From Prevotella sp. UBA2725 (GTDB lineage: Bacteria > Bacteroidota > Bacteroidia > Bacteroidales > Bacteroidaceae): a stretch of DNA of 64,000 nucleotides. Below the pieces are notes generated by a model, which was not told the DNA's origin, did no database searches, and was given only the letters and a program-made list of their open reading frames with translations. This document shows positions 26,102 to 34,674 of the stretch, in pieces (position 1 is the stretch's first letter; every line of letters starts with the position of its first letter). The stretch is taken from positions 1 through 64,000 of the forward strand of contig DEKJ01000064.1 in NCBI GenBank assembly GCA_002353825.1, given 5' to 3'. A program made the position numbers and the translations under genes.

Positions 26102-26132
26102 AAAGGCGGGGCTCATCATGAGTCCCGCCTTT
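26102..26132 (+). terminator. Rho-independent terminator after the MFS gene
   Basis: AAAGGCGGGGCTC and GAGTCCCGCCTTT form a stem around a short CATCAT-type loop, with T residues after it. Confidence 0.75.
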
Positions 26133-26151
26133 ATTATTGTATATTCAATGC

Positions 26152-26345
26152 ACGGAGAGCACCTCGAAGAGGTGCCACATGGTTAGCCCCAGGTAAGGAG
26201 CGCAGCGACGCAACCTGGGGTTTAGACCCAGTGTGTGGTTGTTGCAATCCGTTCCATCCACAACCCCACGTTTCGGCTGCGCCTCACGTGGGGCTAACCA
26301 TGTTCGACCTCTCCGAGGTCGTGCAGAGTGTGGAAGGGCATGAAG
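26152..26345. repeat. Compound palindromic intergenic repeat, copy 1
   Basis: Contains CACCTCGAAGAGGTG, then GTTAGCCCCAGGTAAGGAGC with its closing arm CAACCTGGGG, and a mirrored right half with GACCTCTCCGAGGTC. Closest relative is the copy at 58441-58745. No coding potential. Confidence 0.78.
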
Positions 26346-26371
26346 CCCTTCCCTGCACTATCACCCCGGCA

Positions 26372-27301
26372 CTATTTTGCCAGATACCGCTCTGCCTCGA
26401 TGGCAGCCTTGCAGCCGCTACCTGCTGCTACGACTGCCTGACGGTAGGTCGGGTCGGCACAGTCACCGGCTGCGAAGACGCCTTCGACATTCGTGCGCGG
26501 CGTGTCGCCCTGGGTCTTGATATAACCCACGCTGTCCATGTCGAGCTTACCCTTGAAGAGGTCGGTGTTAGGCTTGTGACCGATAGCGAGGAAGAAACCG
26601 TCGATAGGCAGGTCATACTTCTTCTCGTCAGCCTCACCCTTACGCCATACGAGATGAGCGCCCTCAACACCATCCTTGCCATAGAGTCCTAAGGTGTTCG
26701 TCTCATAGAGGATCTCAATCTTCGGGTTCTCCTCCACGCGGCGTTTCATGATGTCGGTAGCACGCAGATAAGGTTTGCGCACAATCATGTAAACCTTGCT
26801 AGCCAGGCCGGCAAGATAGGTTGCCTCCTCACAAGCCGTGTCACCACCGCCAACGACAGCCACCACCTTCTTACGATAGAAGAAGCCGTCGCACGTTGCA
26901 CATGCCGACACGCCCTGGCCGTTGTATTTCTGCTCATCGGGCAGACCAAGGTACTTAGCTGAAGCACCTGTCGCCACGATGATCGTCTCTGCCTCAATCT
27001 GATCACCGGTATCAACCGTGACGACATACGGCTTCTTCGACAGATCCACATCGGTGACAATACCGTCGCGCACGTCAGCGCCGAAGCGCTCAGCCTGCTG
27101 ACGAAGATCCATCATCATCTGATTGGCGTCGACGCCCTCGGGGTAGCCGGGGAAGTTCTCCACGATCGTGGTCTGCGTGAGCTGACCACCTGGCTGAATG
27201 CCACAATATTCAACGGGCTGAAGATTTGCCCGTCCTGCGTATATGGCAGCTGTATAGCCTGCAGGCCCGCTGCCAATGATCAAGCATTTTGTGTGTTCCA
27301 T
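26372..27301 (-). CDS. trxB: Thioredoxin-disulfide reductase
   Basis: A 309-aa low-molecular-weight TrxB, reducing thioredoxin with NADPH through FAD and a redox disulfide. GSGPAG (10-15) is the FAD-binding motif, the active-site pair is C134-x-x-C137 in SACATCDGF, and VVGGGDTACEEA is the NADPH motif. The C-terminal FAGDCADPTYRQ binds FAD. It lies downstream of glutathione peroxidase on the same strand, so the two make a peroxide-defence and thiol pair. Confidence 0.97.
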   Translation of the reverse strand: MEHTKCLIIGSGPAGYTAAIYAGRANLQPVEYCGIQPGGQLTQTTIVENFPGYPEGVDANQMMMDLRQQAERFGADVRDGIVTDVDLSKKPYVVTVDTGDQIEAETIIVATGASAKYLGLPDEQKYNGQGVSACATCDGFFYRKKVVAVVGGGDTACEEATYLAGLASKVYMIVRKPYLRATDIMKRRVEENPKIEILYETNTLGLYGKDGVEGAHLVWRKGEADEKKYDLPIDGFFLAIGHKPNTDLFKGKLDMDSVGYIKTQGDTPRTNVEGVFAAGDCADPTYRQAVVAAGSGCKAAIEAERYLAK

Positions 27302-27330
27302 AATGAAAAAATGAAAATAATAATAAAAGC

Positions 27331-27437
27331 CTCTCCCCAGCCCTCCCCCGTAGGGAGGGAGTAGAGCCCCACCAAGCTATACTATAAGTTAGGGTATCGC
27401 AGTCTCCCTCCCTACGGGGGAGGGTTGGGGAGAGGCC
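27331..27437. repeat. Inverted repeat of CTCCCCAGCCCTCCCCC type between trxB and the peroxidase gene
   Basis: The left arm CCTCTCCCCAGCCCTCCCCC pairs with the right arm GGGGGAGGGTTGGGGAGAGG, with ACGGGGGAGG/CCTCCCCCGT cores. Similar GGGGAGG/CCTCCCC elements occur near 41263, 42091, 42287 and 59946. Confidence 0.75.
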
Positions 27438-27438
27438 T

Positions 27439-27987
27439 CTATAGCAGTTCCTCAATATCCTTAGCAATATTCTCAATCTTCTCCGTCGGCTCATAGCGCT
27501 TCACGACCTGACCCTTCTTATTGATGAGGAACTTGGTGAAGTTCCACTTGATGTCCGGCTTTTCCTTATAGCCAGGATCAGCCTCGGAGAGCATCTTGTC
27601 AAGGACAGGATAGATAGGATGGCTCTCATCCCAGCCTGCGAAGCCCTTCTGCTCCTTGAGGAACTTATAGAGCGGGTCAGCATCGTCGCCGTTGACCTTT
27701 ATCTTCTTGAACTGAGGGAACTCCGTGCCATATGTGAGCTTGCAGAACTCATGGATACTCTCGTCCGTGCCCGGAGCCTGCTGACCAAACTGGTTACAGG
27801 GGAAGTCGAGAATCTCAAAACCCTGCGAGTGGAAGCGCTCATAGAGCTTCTCCAGTTCCTCATACTGCGGTGTAAAGCCACACTTTGTGGCCGTGTTGAC
27901 AATCAGCAGCACCTCGTTGGCATACTCCTTGAGAGAGACCTCATGACCTTTGCGGTCCTTCACGGAGAATTCATAAACAGTTCTCAT
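27439..27987 (-). CDS. Glutathione peroxidase family protein (thioredoxin-dependent type)
   Basis: 182 aa. The catalytic Cys36 is in NTATKCGFT, the Gln in FPCNQF, and the Trp in IKWNFTKFL, completing the Cys-Gln-Trp triad. It is a Cys rather than Sec enzyme, so it probably uses thioredoxin, which suits its neighbour trxB. It reduces hydrogen peroxide or lipid peroxides in the cytosol. Confidence 0.93.
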   Translation of the reverse strand: MRTVYEFSVKDRKGHEVSLKEYANEVLLIVNTATKCGFTPQYEELEKLYERFHSQGFEILDFPCNQFGQQAPGTDESIHEFCKLTYGTEFPQFKKIKVNGDDADPLYKFLKEQKGFAGWDESHPIYPVLDKMLSEADPGYKEKPDIKWNFTKFLINKKGQVVKRYEPTEKIENIAKDIEELL

Positions 27988-28036
27988 TTCTTTCTTACCT
28001 TTTATGTATTACTTATATTATATGTGTTTATGGCTG

Positions 28037-28044
28037 CAAACTTA
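28037..28044 (-). promoter_or_regulatory. -7 promoter motif (TAAGTTTG) for the peroxidase-trxB unit
   Basis: CAAACTTA on the plus strand, 50 nt upstream of the peroxidase ATG. Confidence 0.5.
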
Positions 28045-28141
28045 CAAAAAAAATGCCACAACTCCTACCCTGCTTGATTATTTTTAGGGATTTTCCCATC
28101 ACCAATAGGAAAAAATACCTTCTCATTACAGTTTTTCTCCT

Positions 28142-28149
28142 TATCTTTG
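28142..28149 (+). promoter_or_regulatory. -7 promoter motif (TATCTTTG) for the lipoprotein gene
   Basis: Exact match to TAnnTTTG, 39 nt before the ATG at 28189. Confidence 0.55.
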
Positions 28150-28188
28150 CAACAGAAAAATAAAAGAATAATATAAAAGGATATAACT

Positions 28189-28899
28189 ATGAAAAAGATC
28201 TTTACCTTCGTGGCAGCTGCTCTGTTAATGGCAGCTCCCGCACTCTTCACAAGCTGTGACGATGACCCGTGGTATTGGTACGGTGATGACACTCCGTGGT
28301 GGTACGGCTACGACGACGGAGGCTACGGTTGGAATGACAACTATTATGACAATGGCGGCAACAACAGTGATGAAGGAACCGATGCCTACGACGAAGCCGA
28401 GGTACTGCAGGGCGAATGGGAAGGTCCTATGGTCTATACCAATGGTGACACCGGACAGAAGAGTTCCTTCTATGCCAATATGACATTCGTGCGCAACAAC
28501 AGCAATGCCATCAAAGGCACCGGTACGGAGATCGACTACACCCTCGACAGCAATGGCAAAATTGACCACCAGAACGACCCGCTGAAGTTCAACTGGTACA
28601 TCGACGAGCAATCGGGCGACATCTACATCAAGTACACGAACACCGATAACAAGTCGACATTCGTCATGGATGCCTCTGCCAAGCAGCACGGATTCCAGCT
28701 TGATGAGAACTCCGGCACGTTCGGTGGCTACATGCTCGGCACAAACAACAACGACATGATCTATATCGAGCTCAAGCGCGTGCAGAACAACAGTGCCAAG
28801 AAGCTGACGAGATCCACAGCAACGACTCACACCTTCTTCGGTTCAACCTCTGTCACGTCGGTCAGCTTCGGCACCCAGAGCCTGACAACAAGACGATAA
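28189..28899 (+). CDS. Secreted lipoprotein rich in Trp/Tyr/Asp, unknown function
   Basis: A 236-aa protein with a type II signal peptide ending in the lipobox FTSC, followed by DDD. The first ~50 residues of the mature part are unusually rich in W, Y, D, G and N, for example DDPWYWYGDDTPWWYGYDDG. The C-terminal part, from EVLQGEWEGPMVY, looks like a beta-strand-rich lipocalin-like or domain-of-unknown-function fold found in Bacteroidetes lipoproteins. Exported to the outer membrane; role unknown. Confidence 0.8.
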   Translation: MKKIFTFVAAALLMAAPALFTSCDDDPWYWYGDDTPWWYGYDDGGYGWNDNYYDNGGNNSDEGTDAYDEAEVLQGEWEGPMVYTNGDTGQKSSFYANMTFVRNNSNAIKGTGTEIDYTLDSNGKIDHQNDPLKFNWYIDEQSGDIYIKYTNTDNKSTFVMDASAKQHGFQLDENSGTFGGYMLGTNNNDMIYIELKRVQNNSAKKLTRSTATTHTFFGSTSVTSVSFGTQSLTTRR

Positions 28900-28916
28900 T
28901 ACATTCCATGCTTTGC

Positions 28917-28948
28917 AGTGGCCGCCCATAGTGGCGGCCACTTTTTTT
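28917..28948 (+). terminator. Rho-independent terminator after the lipoprotein gene
   Basis: AGTGGCCGCC (28917-28926) pairs perfectly with GGCGGCCACT (28933-28942), followed by a run of T. Confidence 0.9.
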
Positions 28949-28973
28949 GGTTCTTCCGGTTTTCGGGTTGATG

Positions 28974-29262
28974 AGTGCCTCGGAGAGGCACGCTCTTTTT
29001 AACCCCAGGCAAGGAGCGTAGCGACGTAGCCTGGGGTTGCGGAATAGGAGATGATTCACTGATTTCCAGCCTCGGAGAGGCTGGCTGCGCCTTGGCGCGC
29101 TATGCTGATGATGCGAATTATTAAAGACATAGCGCACTATCGTGCAGTCTGCCTCTCCGAGGCAGAAAGTCATGAATCTCGACTCCTCACCAACATCCCC
29201 AGGCTGTGTCGCTGCGCTCCTTGCCTGTTACACAGAGTCAGCCTCTCCGAGGCTATGTAACG
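28974..29262. repeat. Compound palindromic intergenic repeat, copy 2
   Basis: Four arms of GCCTCGGAGAGGC/GCCTCTCCGAGGC enclose AACCCCAGGC/GCCTGGGGTT with a GGAGCGTAGCGAC loop and, on the right, the inverse GTCGCTGCGCTCC. A CGCC/GGCG and GCAC/GTGC pair lie in the centre. Same architecture as 32866-33165. Confidence 0.8.
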
Positions 29263-29305
29263 ATATCAACCTGAAACCGAAGAATCAGAAATATTAACTA
29301 AGAAG

Positions 29306-29337
29306 TTTGGAGATACCAACAATAACGATTAACTTTG
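29306..29337 (+). promoter_or_regulatory. Bacteroidetes promoter (-33 TTTG, -7 TAACTTTG)
   Basis: TTTG at 29306-29309 and TAACTTTG at 29330-29337, spaced 20 nt. It lies 20 nt upstream of the small ORF at 29357. Confidence 0.65.
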
Positions 29338-29356
29338 CAAGAAAAGAGGTGACGTC

Positions 29357-29509
29357 ATGAATACCAATCAAAGCAAAAAGAAAATTTCAAGAGAAGAGCT
29401 AAGAGCATTAATGCCCAAAAAGCTCAATAAATTAGGCGAATGGTTCTTCTCAAATGACAGCGATAAGCTCTATGTTGAGATTAACGACATGAGAGCTGTT
29501 CTGAAATGA
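29357..29509 (+). CDS. Small 50-aa protein of unknown function
   Basis: Begins MNTNQSKKKISREELRALMP and ends NDMRAVLK. It is a soluble, charged, helical sequence with no motif I recognise. A well-formed promoter lies just upstream and the ATG is well placed, supporting expression. It stands alone between two repeat-rich gaps and the pyrB gene. Confidence 0.6.
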   Translation: MNTNQSKKKISREELRALMPKKLNKLGEWFFSNDSDKLYVEINDMRAVLK

Positions 29510-29603
29510 GATATGACGTGAAAAGCCGATGCAGTAAATAACCCCGTTGCAACAATTTTGAAAAAATAAGTGGGTAAACGACGAGTCTTTACGTTTTTCT
29601 TTG

Positions 29604-29611
29604 TATCTTTG
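29604..29611 (+). promoter_or_regulatory. -7 promoter motif (TATCTTTG) for pyrBI
   Basis: Exact TAnnTTTG match, 66 nt upstream of the pyrB ATG. Confidence 0.55.
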
Positions 29612-29677
29612 CTCCAACAATAACAAAAGACATTAAGATTTCCACATTTGGATTTCCACAATATACAACCCACTGTA

Positions 29678-30625
29678 ATGGAAAAACGTAATTTCGTCAC
29701 GATTGCCGATCTCGACAAAGACCAGCTGCTCTACCTCCTGAAGATGGCAGAGGAGTTTGAGCGTCATCCCAACCGCGAGCTTCTCAAGGGCAAAGTGGTC
29801 GCTACCCTTTTCTTCGAACCCTCCACACGTACACAACTGTCGTTCCAGACGGCCGCTAACCGTCTCGGCGCCCGTGTCATCGGCTTCTCCGATGCCAAGA
29901 CTTCGAGCACGACCAAAGGTGAGACGCTCAAGGACACCATCCTGATGGTGAGCAACTACGCCGACATCATCGTCATGCGCCACTACATCGAAGGCGCAGC
30001 ACAGTATGCCTCGGAAGTCGCCCCCGTACCTATCGTCAATGCCGGTGACGGTGCCCACATGCACCCCTCACAATGTCTCCTCGACCTCTACAGTATCTAC
30101 AAGACCCAAGGCACCCTCGACAACCTCAACATCTACCTCGTCGGTGACCTCAAATACGGTCGTACCGTACACTCCCTCATCATGGCCATGCGCCATTTCA
30201 ACCCCACGTTCCATTTCATCGCGCCGAAGGAGCTCGCCATGCCCGACGAGTACAAGGAGTACTGTGTCAACCACGGTATCCGCTACGTCGAACACTCCGA
30301 GTTCACCGAGGATGAGATTGCCGATGCCGACATCCTCTATATGACGCGCGTGCAGAAGGAGCGTTTCTCCGACCTCATGGAATATGAGCGCGTGAAGAAC
30401 GTCTATATCCTCCGTAACTCCATGCTCGGACATGTCAAGCCGAACATGAAGATCATGCACCCGCTGCCCCGTGTCAACGAGATAGCTTACGACGTCGATG
30501 ACAACCCACACGCTTACTATATCCAGCAGGCTAAGAACGGTCTCTTTGCACGTGAGGCTATCTATTGCTACTGTCTCGGCATCACCCTCGACGACATCAA
30601 GAAAGATAAGACTATCATAGGATAA
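29678..30625 (+). CDS. pyrB: Aspartate carbamoyltransferase catalytic subunit
   Basis: 315 aa from MEKRNFVTIADLD at 29678. It condenses carbamoyl phosphate and aspartate in pyrimidine synthesis. The carbamoyl-phosphate loop FFEPSTRT is at 45-52, and the C-terminal HPLPRVNEI supplies the Pro-Leu-Pro region. The longer reading from 29648 adds residues not seen in the family. It is followed after 5 nt by the regulatory subunit gene. Confidence 0.97.
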   Translation: MEKRNFVTIADLDKDQLLYLLKMAEEFERHPNRELLKGKVVATLFFEPSTRTQLSFQTAANRLGARVIGFSDAKTSSTTKGETLKDTILMVSNYADIIVMRHYIEGAAQYASEVAPVPIVNAGDGAHMHPSQCLLDLYSIYKTQGTLDNLNIYLVGDLKYGRTVHSLIMAMRHFNPTFHFIAPKELAMPDEYKEYCVNHGIRYVEHSEFTEDEIADADILYMTRVQKERFSDLMEYERVKNVYILRNSMLGHVKPNMKIMHPLPRVNEIAYDVDDNPHAYYIQQAKNGLFAREAIYCYCLGITLDDIKKDKTIIG

Positions 30626-30630
30626 ACACA

Positions 30631-31089
30631 ATGGCAAAGAAAGAACTTCAGGTGGCCGCCATTGAGAACGGCACCGTTATCGATCATATTCCCGCCGACA
30701 AGACTTACCAGGTCGTGCGGCTCCTCTGCCTCGAGAAGCTCGACACTCCAGTCACCATCGGCTATAACCTCCCTTCCAGCAAGATGGGGAAGAAAGGCAT
30801 CATCAAGATTGCCGACAAATACTTCACGGATGAGGAGATCAACCGTCTCTCCGTTGTCGCTCCGAACATCGTGCTCAACACCATCCACAACTTTGAGGTC
30901 GTGGAGAAGAAGCGTGTCGAGACACCGTCAGAGCTCCACGGAATCATCAAGTGCAACAACCCCAAATGCATCACCAACAACGAGCCGATGGCGACCTATT
31001 TCACCATCGACAAGGCCAAGGGCCTCGTTCGCTGCCACTACTGTGACAAGGAGCAACGGCTCGACGAGGTGACACTCGTAAAAGATTAA
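30631..31089 (+). CDS. pyrI: Aspartate carbamoyltransferase regulatory subunit
   Basis: 152 aa, the normal PyrI length. The four zinc-binding Cys are at 108, 113, 135 and 138 (KCNNPKC and CHYC). The N-terminal allosteric nucleotide-binding domain is present. It forms the class B ATCase holoenzyme with PyrB and mediates CTP feedback. Confidence 0.96.
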   Translation: MAKKELQVAAIENGTVIDHIPADKTYQVVRLLCLEKLDTPVTIGYNLPSSKMGKKGIIKIADKYFTDEEINRLSVVAPNIVLNTIHNFEVVEKKRVETPSELHGIIKCNNPKCITNNEPMATYFTIDKAKGLVRCHYCDKEQRLDEVTLVKD

Positions 31090-31113
31090 ACTATTCACTA
31101 AACCTTTAGAGAT

Positions 31114-32394
31114 ATGCAGAAAGACACTCAGATTTTCGATCTCATCGAGCAGGAGCATCAGCGCCAGCTCCGTGGTATGGAACTTATCGCCAGTGAGAAC
31201 TTCGTCTCCGACGAGGTCATGGCAGCCATGGGCAGTTACCTCACCAACAAGTATGCCGAGGGTCTGCCAGGAAAGCGTTACTATGGCGGCTGTCAGGTCG
31301 TAGACCAGGTGGAGCAGCTCGCCATCGACCGTGTGAAGAAGCTCTTCGGAGCTGAGTTTGCCAACGTGCAGCCCCACTCCGGTGCTCAGGCCAACCAGGC
31401 TGTGCTCCTTGCTGTGCTCAACCCCGGCGACACCTTCATGGGCCTCGACCTCGACCAGGGCGGTCACCTCTCCCATGGTTCCAGCGTCAACACATCGGGT
31501 ATTCTCTACCACCACATCGGCTACACGTTGAACCGCGAGACAGGACGTGTCGACTACGATGAGATGGAACGTCTGGCTCTGGAGAACAAGCCGAAGCTCA
31601 TCATCGGAGGTGGCTCTGCCTACAGCCGTGAATGGGACTATGAGCGCATGCGTAAGATCGCTGACGAGGTCGGTGCACTGCTCATGATCGATATGGCACA
31701 CCCTGCTGGCCTCATTGCTGCCGGTCTGCTGAAGAACCCTGTCAAGTATGCACATATCGTCACCACCACAACGCACAAGACGTTGCGTGGTCCTCGTGGA
31801 GGCGTCATCCTCATGGGTAAGGACTTCGACAACCCCTGGGGCAAGCGTAACAAGAAAGGTGAACTGAAGAAGATGAGCCAGTTGCTCAACTCTGCTGTCT
31901 TCCCCGGCAACCAGGGTGGTCCGCTCGAGCATGTCATCGCTGCCAAGGCCGTCGGTTTCAACGAGAACCTCCAGTCGTCATGGATCGACTATGCCAAGCA
32001 GGTGAAGACCAATGCTGCCGTCCTCGCTCAGGACCTCATCGACAAAGGCTTTGCCATCGTCTCCGGTGGTACCGACAACCACTCCATGCTCCTCGATCTC
32101 AGACCCAAATATCCCGATCTCACAGGTAAGGTCGCTGAGAACGCTCTCGTGGCTGCCGACATCACTGTCAACAAGAACAAGGTGCCTTACGATGAGCGCT
32201 CTGCCTTCCAGACATCCGGTATCCGTCTCGGCACGGCTGCCATGACGACACGTGGTGCCAAGGAAGACATGATGCATCTCATCGCTGACCTCATCGACGA
32301 AGTGCTCGCTGATCCGGAGAACGACCAGGTCATCAAGCGCGTCAAAGAGAAGGTCAACGCCACGATGAGCAAATATCCGCTCTTCGCTTACTAA
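31114..32394 (+). CDS. glyA: Serine hydroxymethyltransferase
   Basis: A 426-aa PLP enzyme converting serine and tetrahydrofolate to glycine and methylene-THF. The PLP lysine is Lys222 in VTTTTHKTLRGPRGG, and MELIASENF is the conserved N-terminal motif. Full length. It is 24 nt downstream of pyrI and may be co-transcribed. Confidence 0.97.
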   Translation: MQKDTQIFDLIEQEHQRQLRGMELIASENFVSDEVMAAMGSYLTNKYAEGLPGKRYYGGCQVVDQVEQLAIDRVKKLFGAEFANVQPHSGAQANQAVLLAVLNPGDTFMGLDLDQGGHLSHGSSVNTSGILYHHIGYTLNRETGRVDYDEMERLALENKPKLIIGGGSAYSREWDYERMRKIADEVGALLMIDMAHPAGLIAAGLLKNPVKYAHIVTTTTHKTLRGPRGGVILMGKDFDNPWGKRNKKGELKKMSQLLNSAVFPGNQGGPLEHVIAAKAVGFNENLQSSWIDYAKQVKTNAAVLAQDLIDKGFAIVSGGTDNHSMLLDLRPKYPDLTGKVAENALVAADITVNKNKVPYDERSAFQTSGIRLGTAAMTTRGAKEDMMHLIADLIDEVLADPENDQVIKRVKEKVNATMSKYPLFAY

Positions 32395-32413
32395 ACATTA
32401 AATAAAATATATC

Positions 32414-32698
32414 ATGAACAGAACAGAACTCATTGCTAAAGTAGCAGAGCGTGCAGAGATGTCGAAGAACGACGCTGCCAAGTGCATCAACGCCGTCCTC
32501 GGCGTTATCGCTGACAACCTGACAAAGGGCGACAAGGAGCTGGCTCTCCCCGACTTCGGTCGTTTCTCCGTCAAGCAGGTTCCTGAGCGCAAGGGTATCA
32601 ACCCGCGTACAAAGGAAGAGATCATCATCGAGGCTCACGAGAAGATCGTCTTCAAGCCTTCTGATAACATGGATCTGTATACACGCAAGCACTGCTAA
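32414..32698 (+). CDS. HU-family DNA-binding protein
   Basis: A 94-aa histone-like protein with the HU fold: N-terminal helices NRTELIAKVAERAEMSKNDA and the DFGRFSVKQVPERKGINPRT arm that enters the DNA minor groove. It bends and compacts DNA. It lies 19 nt after glyA and is followed by a perfect hairpin at 32709-32736. Confidence 0.93.
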   Translation: MNRTELIAKVAERAEMSKNDAAKCINAVLGVIADNLTKGDKELALPDFGRFSVKQVPERKGINPRTKEEIIIEAHEKIVFKPSDNMDLYTRKHC

Positions 32699-32708
32699 GA
32701 CAAGCAGG

Positions 32709-32736
32709 CGATCGTTTGTCGTTCGACAAACGATCG
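32709..32736 (+). terminator. Perfect hairpin downstream of HU
   Basis: CGATCGTTTGTC (32709-32720) and GACAAACGATCG (32725-32736) make a 12-bp stem with a GTTC loop. No T run follows, so it may stabilise the 3' end rather than terminate. Confidence 0.6.
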
Positions 32737-32808
32737 TCTGACGTTCGACAAACGATTGTCCGCCGTTCGACAAACAATTGTCCGCCGTTCGACAAACAAT
32801 CTGCTGAC
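32721..32808. repeat. Four tandem 22-bp repeats
   Basis: Units start at 32721, 32743, 32765 and 32787; each begins GTTCGACAAAC. The unit ends vary (CGTCTGAC, TGTCCGCC, TGTCCGCC, CTGCTGAC). The sequence after the last unit (32809-32824) is the exact inverse of 32753-32768, allowing alternative hairpins. Confidence 0.85.
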
Positions 32809-32865
32809 GAACGGCGGACAATCGCGTTTAGGGCTAAATTCTTCCGGTTTTCGGTTTGATTCGTG

Positions 32866-33165
32866 CCTCGGAGAGGCACACTTATTCATAACCCCAGACT
32901 AAGGTTGCGATAGCGACCGCAGTCTGGGGATTTTTGACCGAATGCAGATACCTGACTCTCAGCCTCGAAGAGGCTGAATGCGCCTTGGCGCGCTATATAA
33001 ACTTATGATCTAACGAGTTAATGAAATTGCGCACTATCGTGCAGTCTGCCTCTTCGAGGCAGGAAATCAATCAAATAAGCACTCGCAAACACCCCAGTCT
33101 GCGTCGCTGCGCTCCTTAGACTGGGGTTATGTAAAATTCAGCCTCTCCGAGGCTGTTTAGTGATA
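32866..33165. repeat. Compound palindromic intergenic repeat, copy 3
   Basis: Same layout as 28974-29262: GTGCCTCGGAGAGGCAC, ACCCCAGACT/AGTCTGGGG, GCCTCGAAGAGGC, CGCCTTGGCG, GCACTATCGTGC, then the mirrored right half ending with GCCTCTCCGAGGC. Confidence 0.8.
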
Positions 33166-33195
33166 TTTACAGCATTAAATTTTCCTTCTAAATAG

Positions 33196-33226
33196 TTTGT
33201 CCATTACACAAAAGGCTGTACCTTTG
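33196..33226 (+). promoter_or_regulatory. Bacteroidetes promoter (-33 TTTG, -7 TACCTTTG)
   Basis: TTTG at 33196-33199 and TACCTTTG at 33219-33226 with 19-nt spacing. The PepSY gene starts 24 nt later. Confidence 0.7.
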
Positions 33227-33250
33227 TCGGTGTCAACCACAAATCACACT

Positions 33251-34672
33251 ATGAAGAAAAGCCACTGGAAGGCCCAGCACAAATGGCTTGGGCTAATCCT
33301 CTCCTTTTTCCTGTTGATGTTTTGCCTGTCCGGGTTGGTTCTCAACCACCCATCGCTCTTTGCCGGCATCAACGTCAGCCGCAGCCTGCTGCCCCCACGT
33401 TACCATTATAAGAACTGGAACAGCGGGCTTCTTCGCGGCTCTGTTTCATGGCACGGCAAGGTACTCATCTATGGCAACAACGGGATATGGGCCACAGACA
33501 GTATGGCCCGTTCTTTCACCAACTTCAATCGCGGATTGCCGCAAGGGGTCGACGGACAACTCATCCGCGGCATGGTCGTCACAGCTGACGGGAAACTCTT
33601 CGCTGCCTCACAGTATAAACTCTATTGCTACGACAGCAAGAAAGGCTGGATAGATACAGGGCTCGACAATGGTGATGAGCGACTGAACGATATCGCAACA
33701 CAGGGCAAAGACAGCCTCATCATCACGGGCCGCTCCCATATTTTCGTTGCCCGCGCTCCCTACCGCCATTTCGAGACCATCACACTGCAGAAAGGAACGG
33801 ACGATGACGGGCGCGTGTCGCTCTTCTCCACCCTATGGCAGCTCCACAGCGGTGCATTGTTCGGACTCGTGGGCAAACTCATCGTCGATGCCATTGCCAT
33901 CATTCTCATCATTCTCGTTGTCACGGGCCTGCTTTTCTGGTTTCTGCCAAAGGTACATTACCACGGACCAGCTATATTCCAAAGCTTCAAACTACATAAT
34001 AAACTCGGCCGAACGACCATCGTTCTAACCTTGTTTATCGCCATCAGCGGATGGATGCTTCGCCCGCCTGGCCTTATCGCCATTGCCTCAGGTCGCATAC
34101 CGGCTATCCCATTCAGTTCCATGGCAAGCAAGAACCCGTGGAACGACCAGCTACGCGCCCTGCGTTACGACAGTACCTGCAACGATTATATTCTCTCTAC
34201 AAGCAAGGGGTTCTATACGCTCCGGTCACTTCGCGACCAACTCGTGCCCGTCACTAACCAGCCGCCAGTGAGCGTCATGGGTATCAACGTGCTGCACGAA
34301 CGAGGCGACGGACGATGGATCGTAGGATCGTTCTCCGGACTCTATCTCTGGGATCGGAAAGACAACTATATTGCAGATGTCTTCACTGACGACCAAGAAG
34401 GAAACATGATACCGATCAGTGCACATGCCATAACGGGCTTGTGCACAGACTTTAAGGGAGGAGACGTCATTGTCGATTATAACGATGGCACGACACGTTT
34501 CCCCATGCCAACGTTCATGGAGACCTTGCCGATGTCGCTGCGTCTCGTGGCCTTAGAGATCCATACGGGCCGTATCTATCCCTTTGGCTTCAGCGGCATG
34601 CTCTACATCTTCCTCGTCGGCATCGCCATCGTGTGGTGTCTGTGGAGCGGATATAAAAGAAGGAAGAGGTGA
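33251..34672 (+). CDS. PepSY-associated transmembrane protein
   Basis: 473 aa from MKKSHWKAQHKWLGLI at 33251; an earlier in-frame ATG at 33197 lies inside the promoter and is unlikely. The N-terminal helix has the HKWLGLILSFFLLMFCLSGL pattern of PepSY-TM proteins. A periplasmic domain with repeated beta-rich segments and further helices near residues 210-290 and the C-terminus follow. Such proteins are linked to iron or heme reduction and uptake; substrate unclear. Confidence 0.8.
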   Translation: MKKSHWKAQHKWLGLILSFFLLMFCLSGLVLNHPSLFAGINVSRSLLPPRYHYKNWNSGLLRGSVSWHGKVLIYGNNGIWATDSMARSFTNFNRGLPQGVDGQLIRGMVVTADGKLFAASQYKLYCYDSKKGWIDTGLDNGDERLNDIATQGKDSLIITGRSHIFVARAPYRHFETITLQKGTDDDGRVSLFSTLWQLHSGALFGLVGKLIVDAIAIILIILVVTGLLFWFLPKVHYHGPAIFQSFKLHNKLGRTTIVLTLFIAISGWMLRPPGLIAIASGRIPAIPFSSMASKNPWNDQLRALRYDSTCNDYILSTSKGFYTLRSLRDQLVPVTNQPPVSVMGINVLHERGDGRWIVGSFSGLYLWDRKDNYIADVFTDDQEGNMIPISAHAITGLCTDFKGGDVIVDYNDGTTRFPMPTFMETLPMSLRLVALEIHTGRIYPFGFSGMLYIFLVGIAIVWCLWSGYKRRKR

Positions 34673-34674
34673 TA

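Noticed and set aside
30928..31932. 334-aa frame antisense to glyA
   Set aside because: Complementary frame of a highly expressed gene with strong codon bias; no family motif and no promoter.
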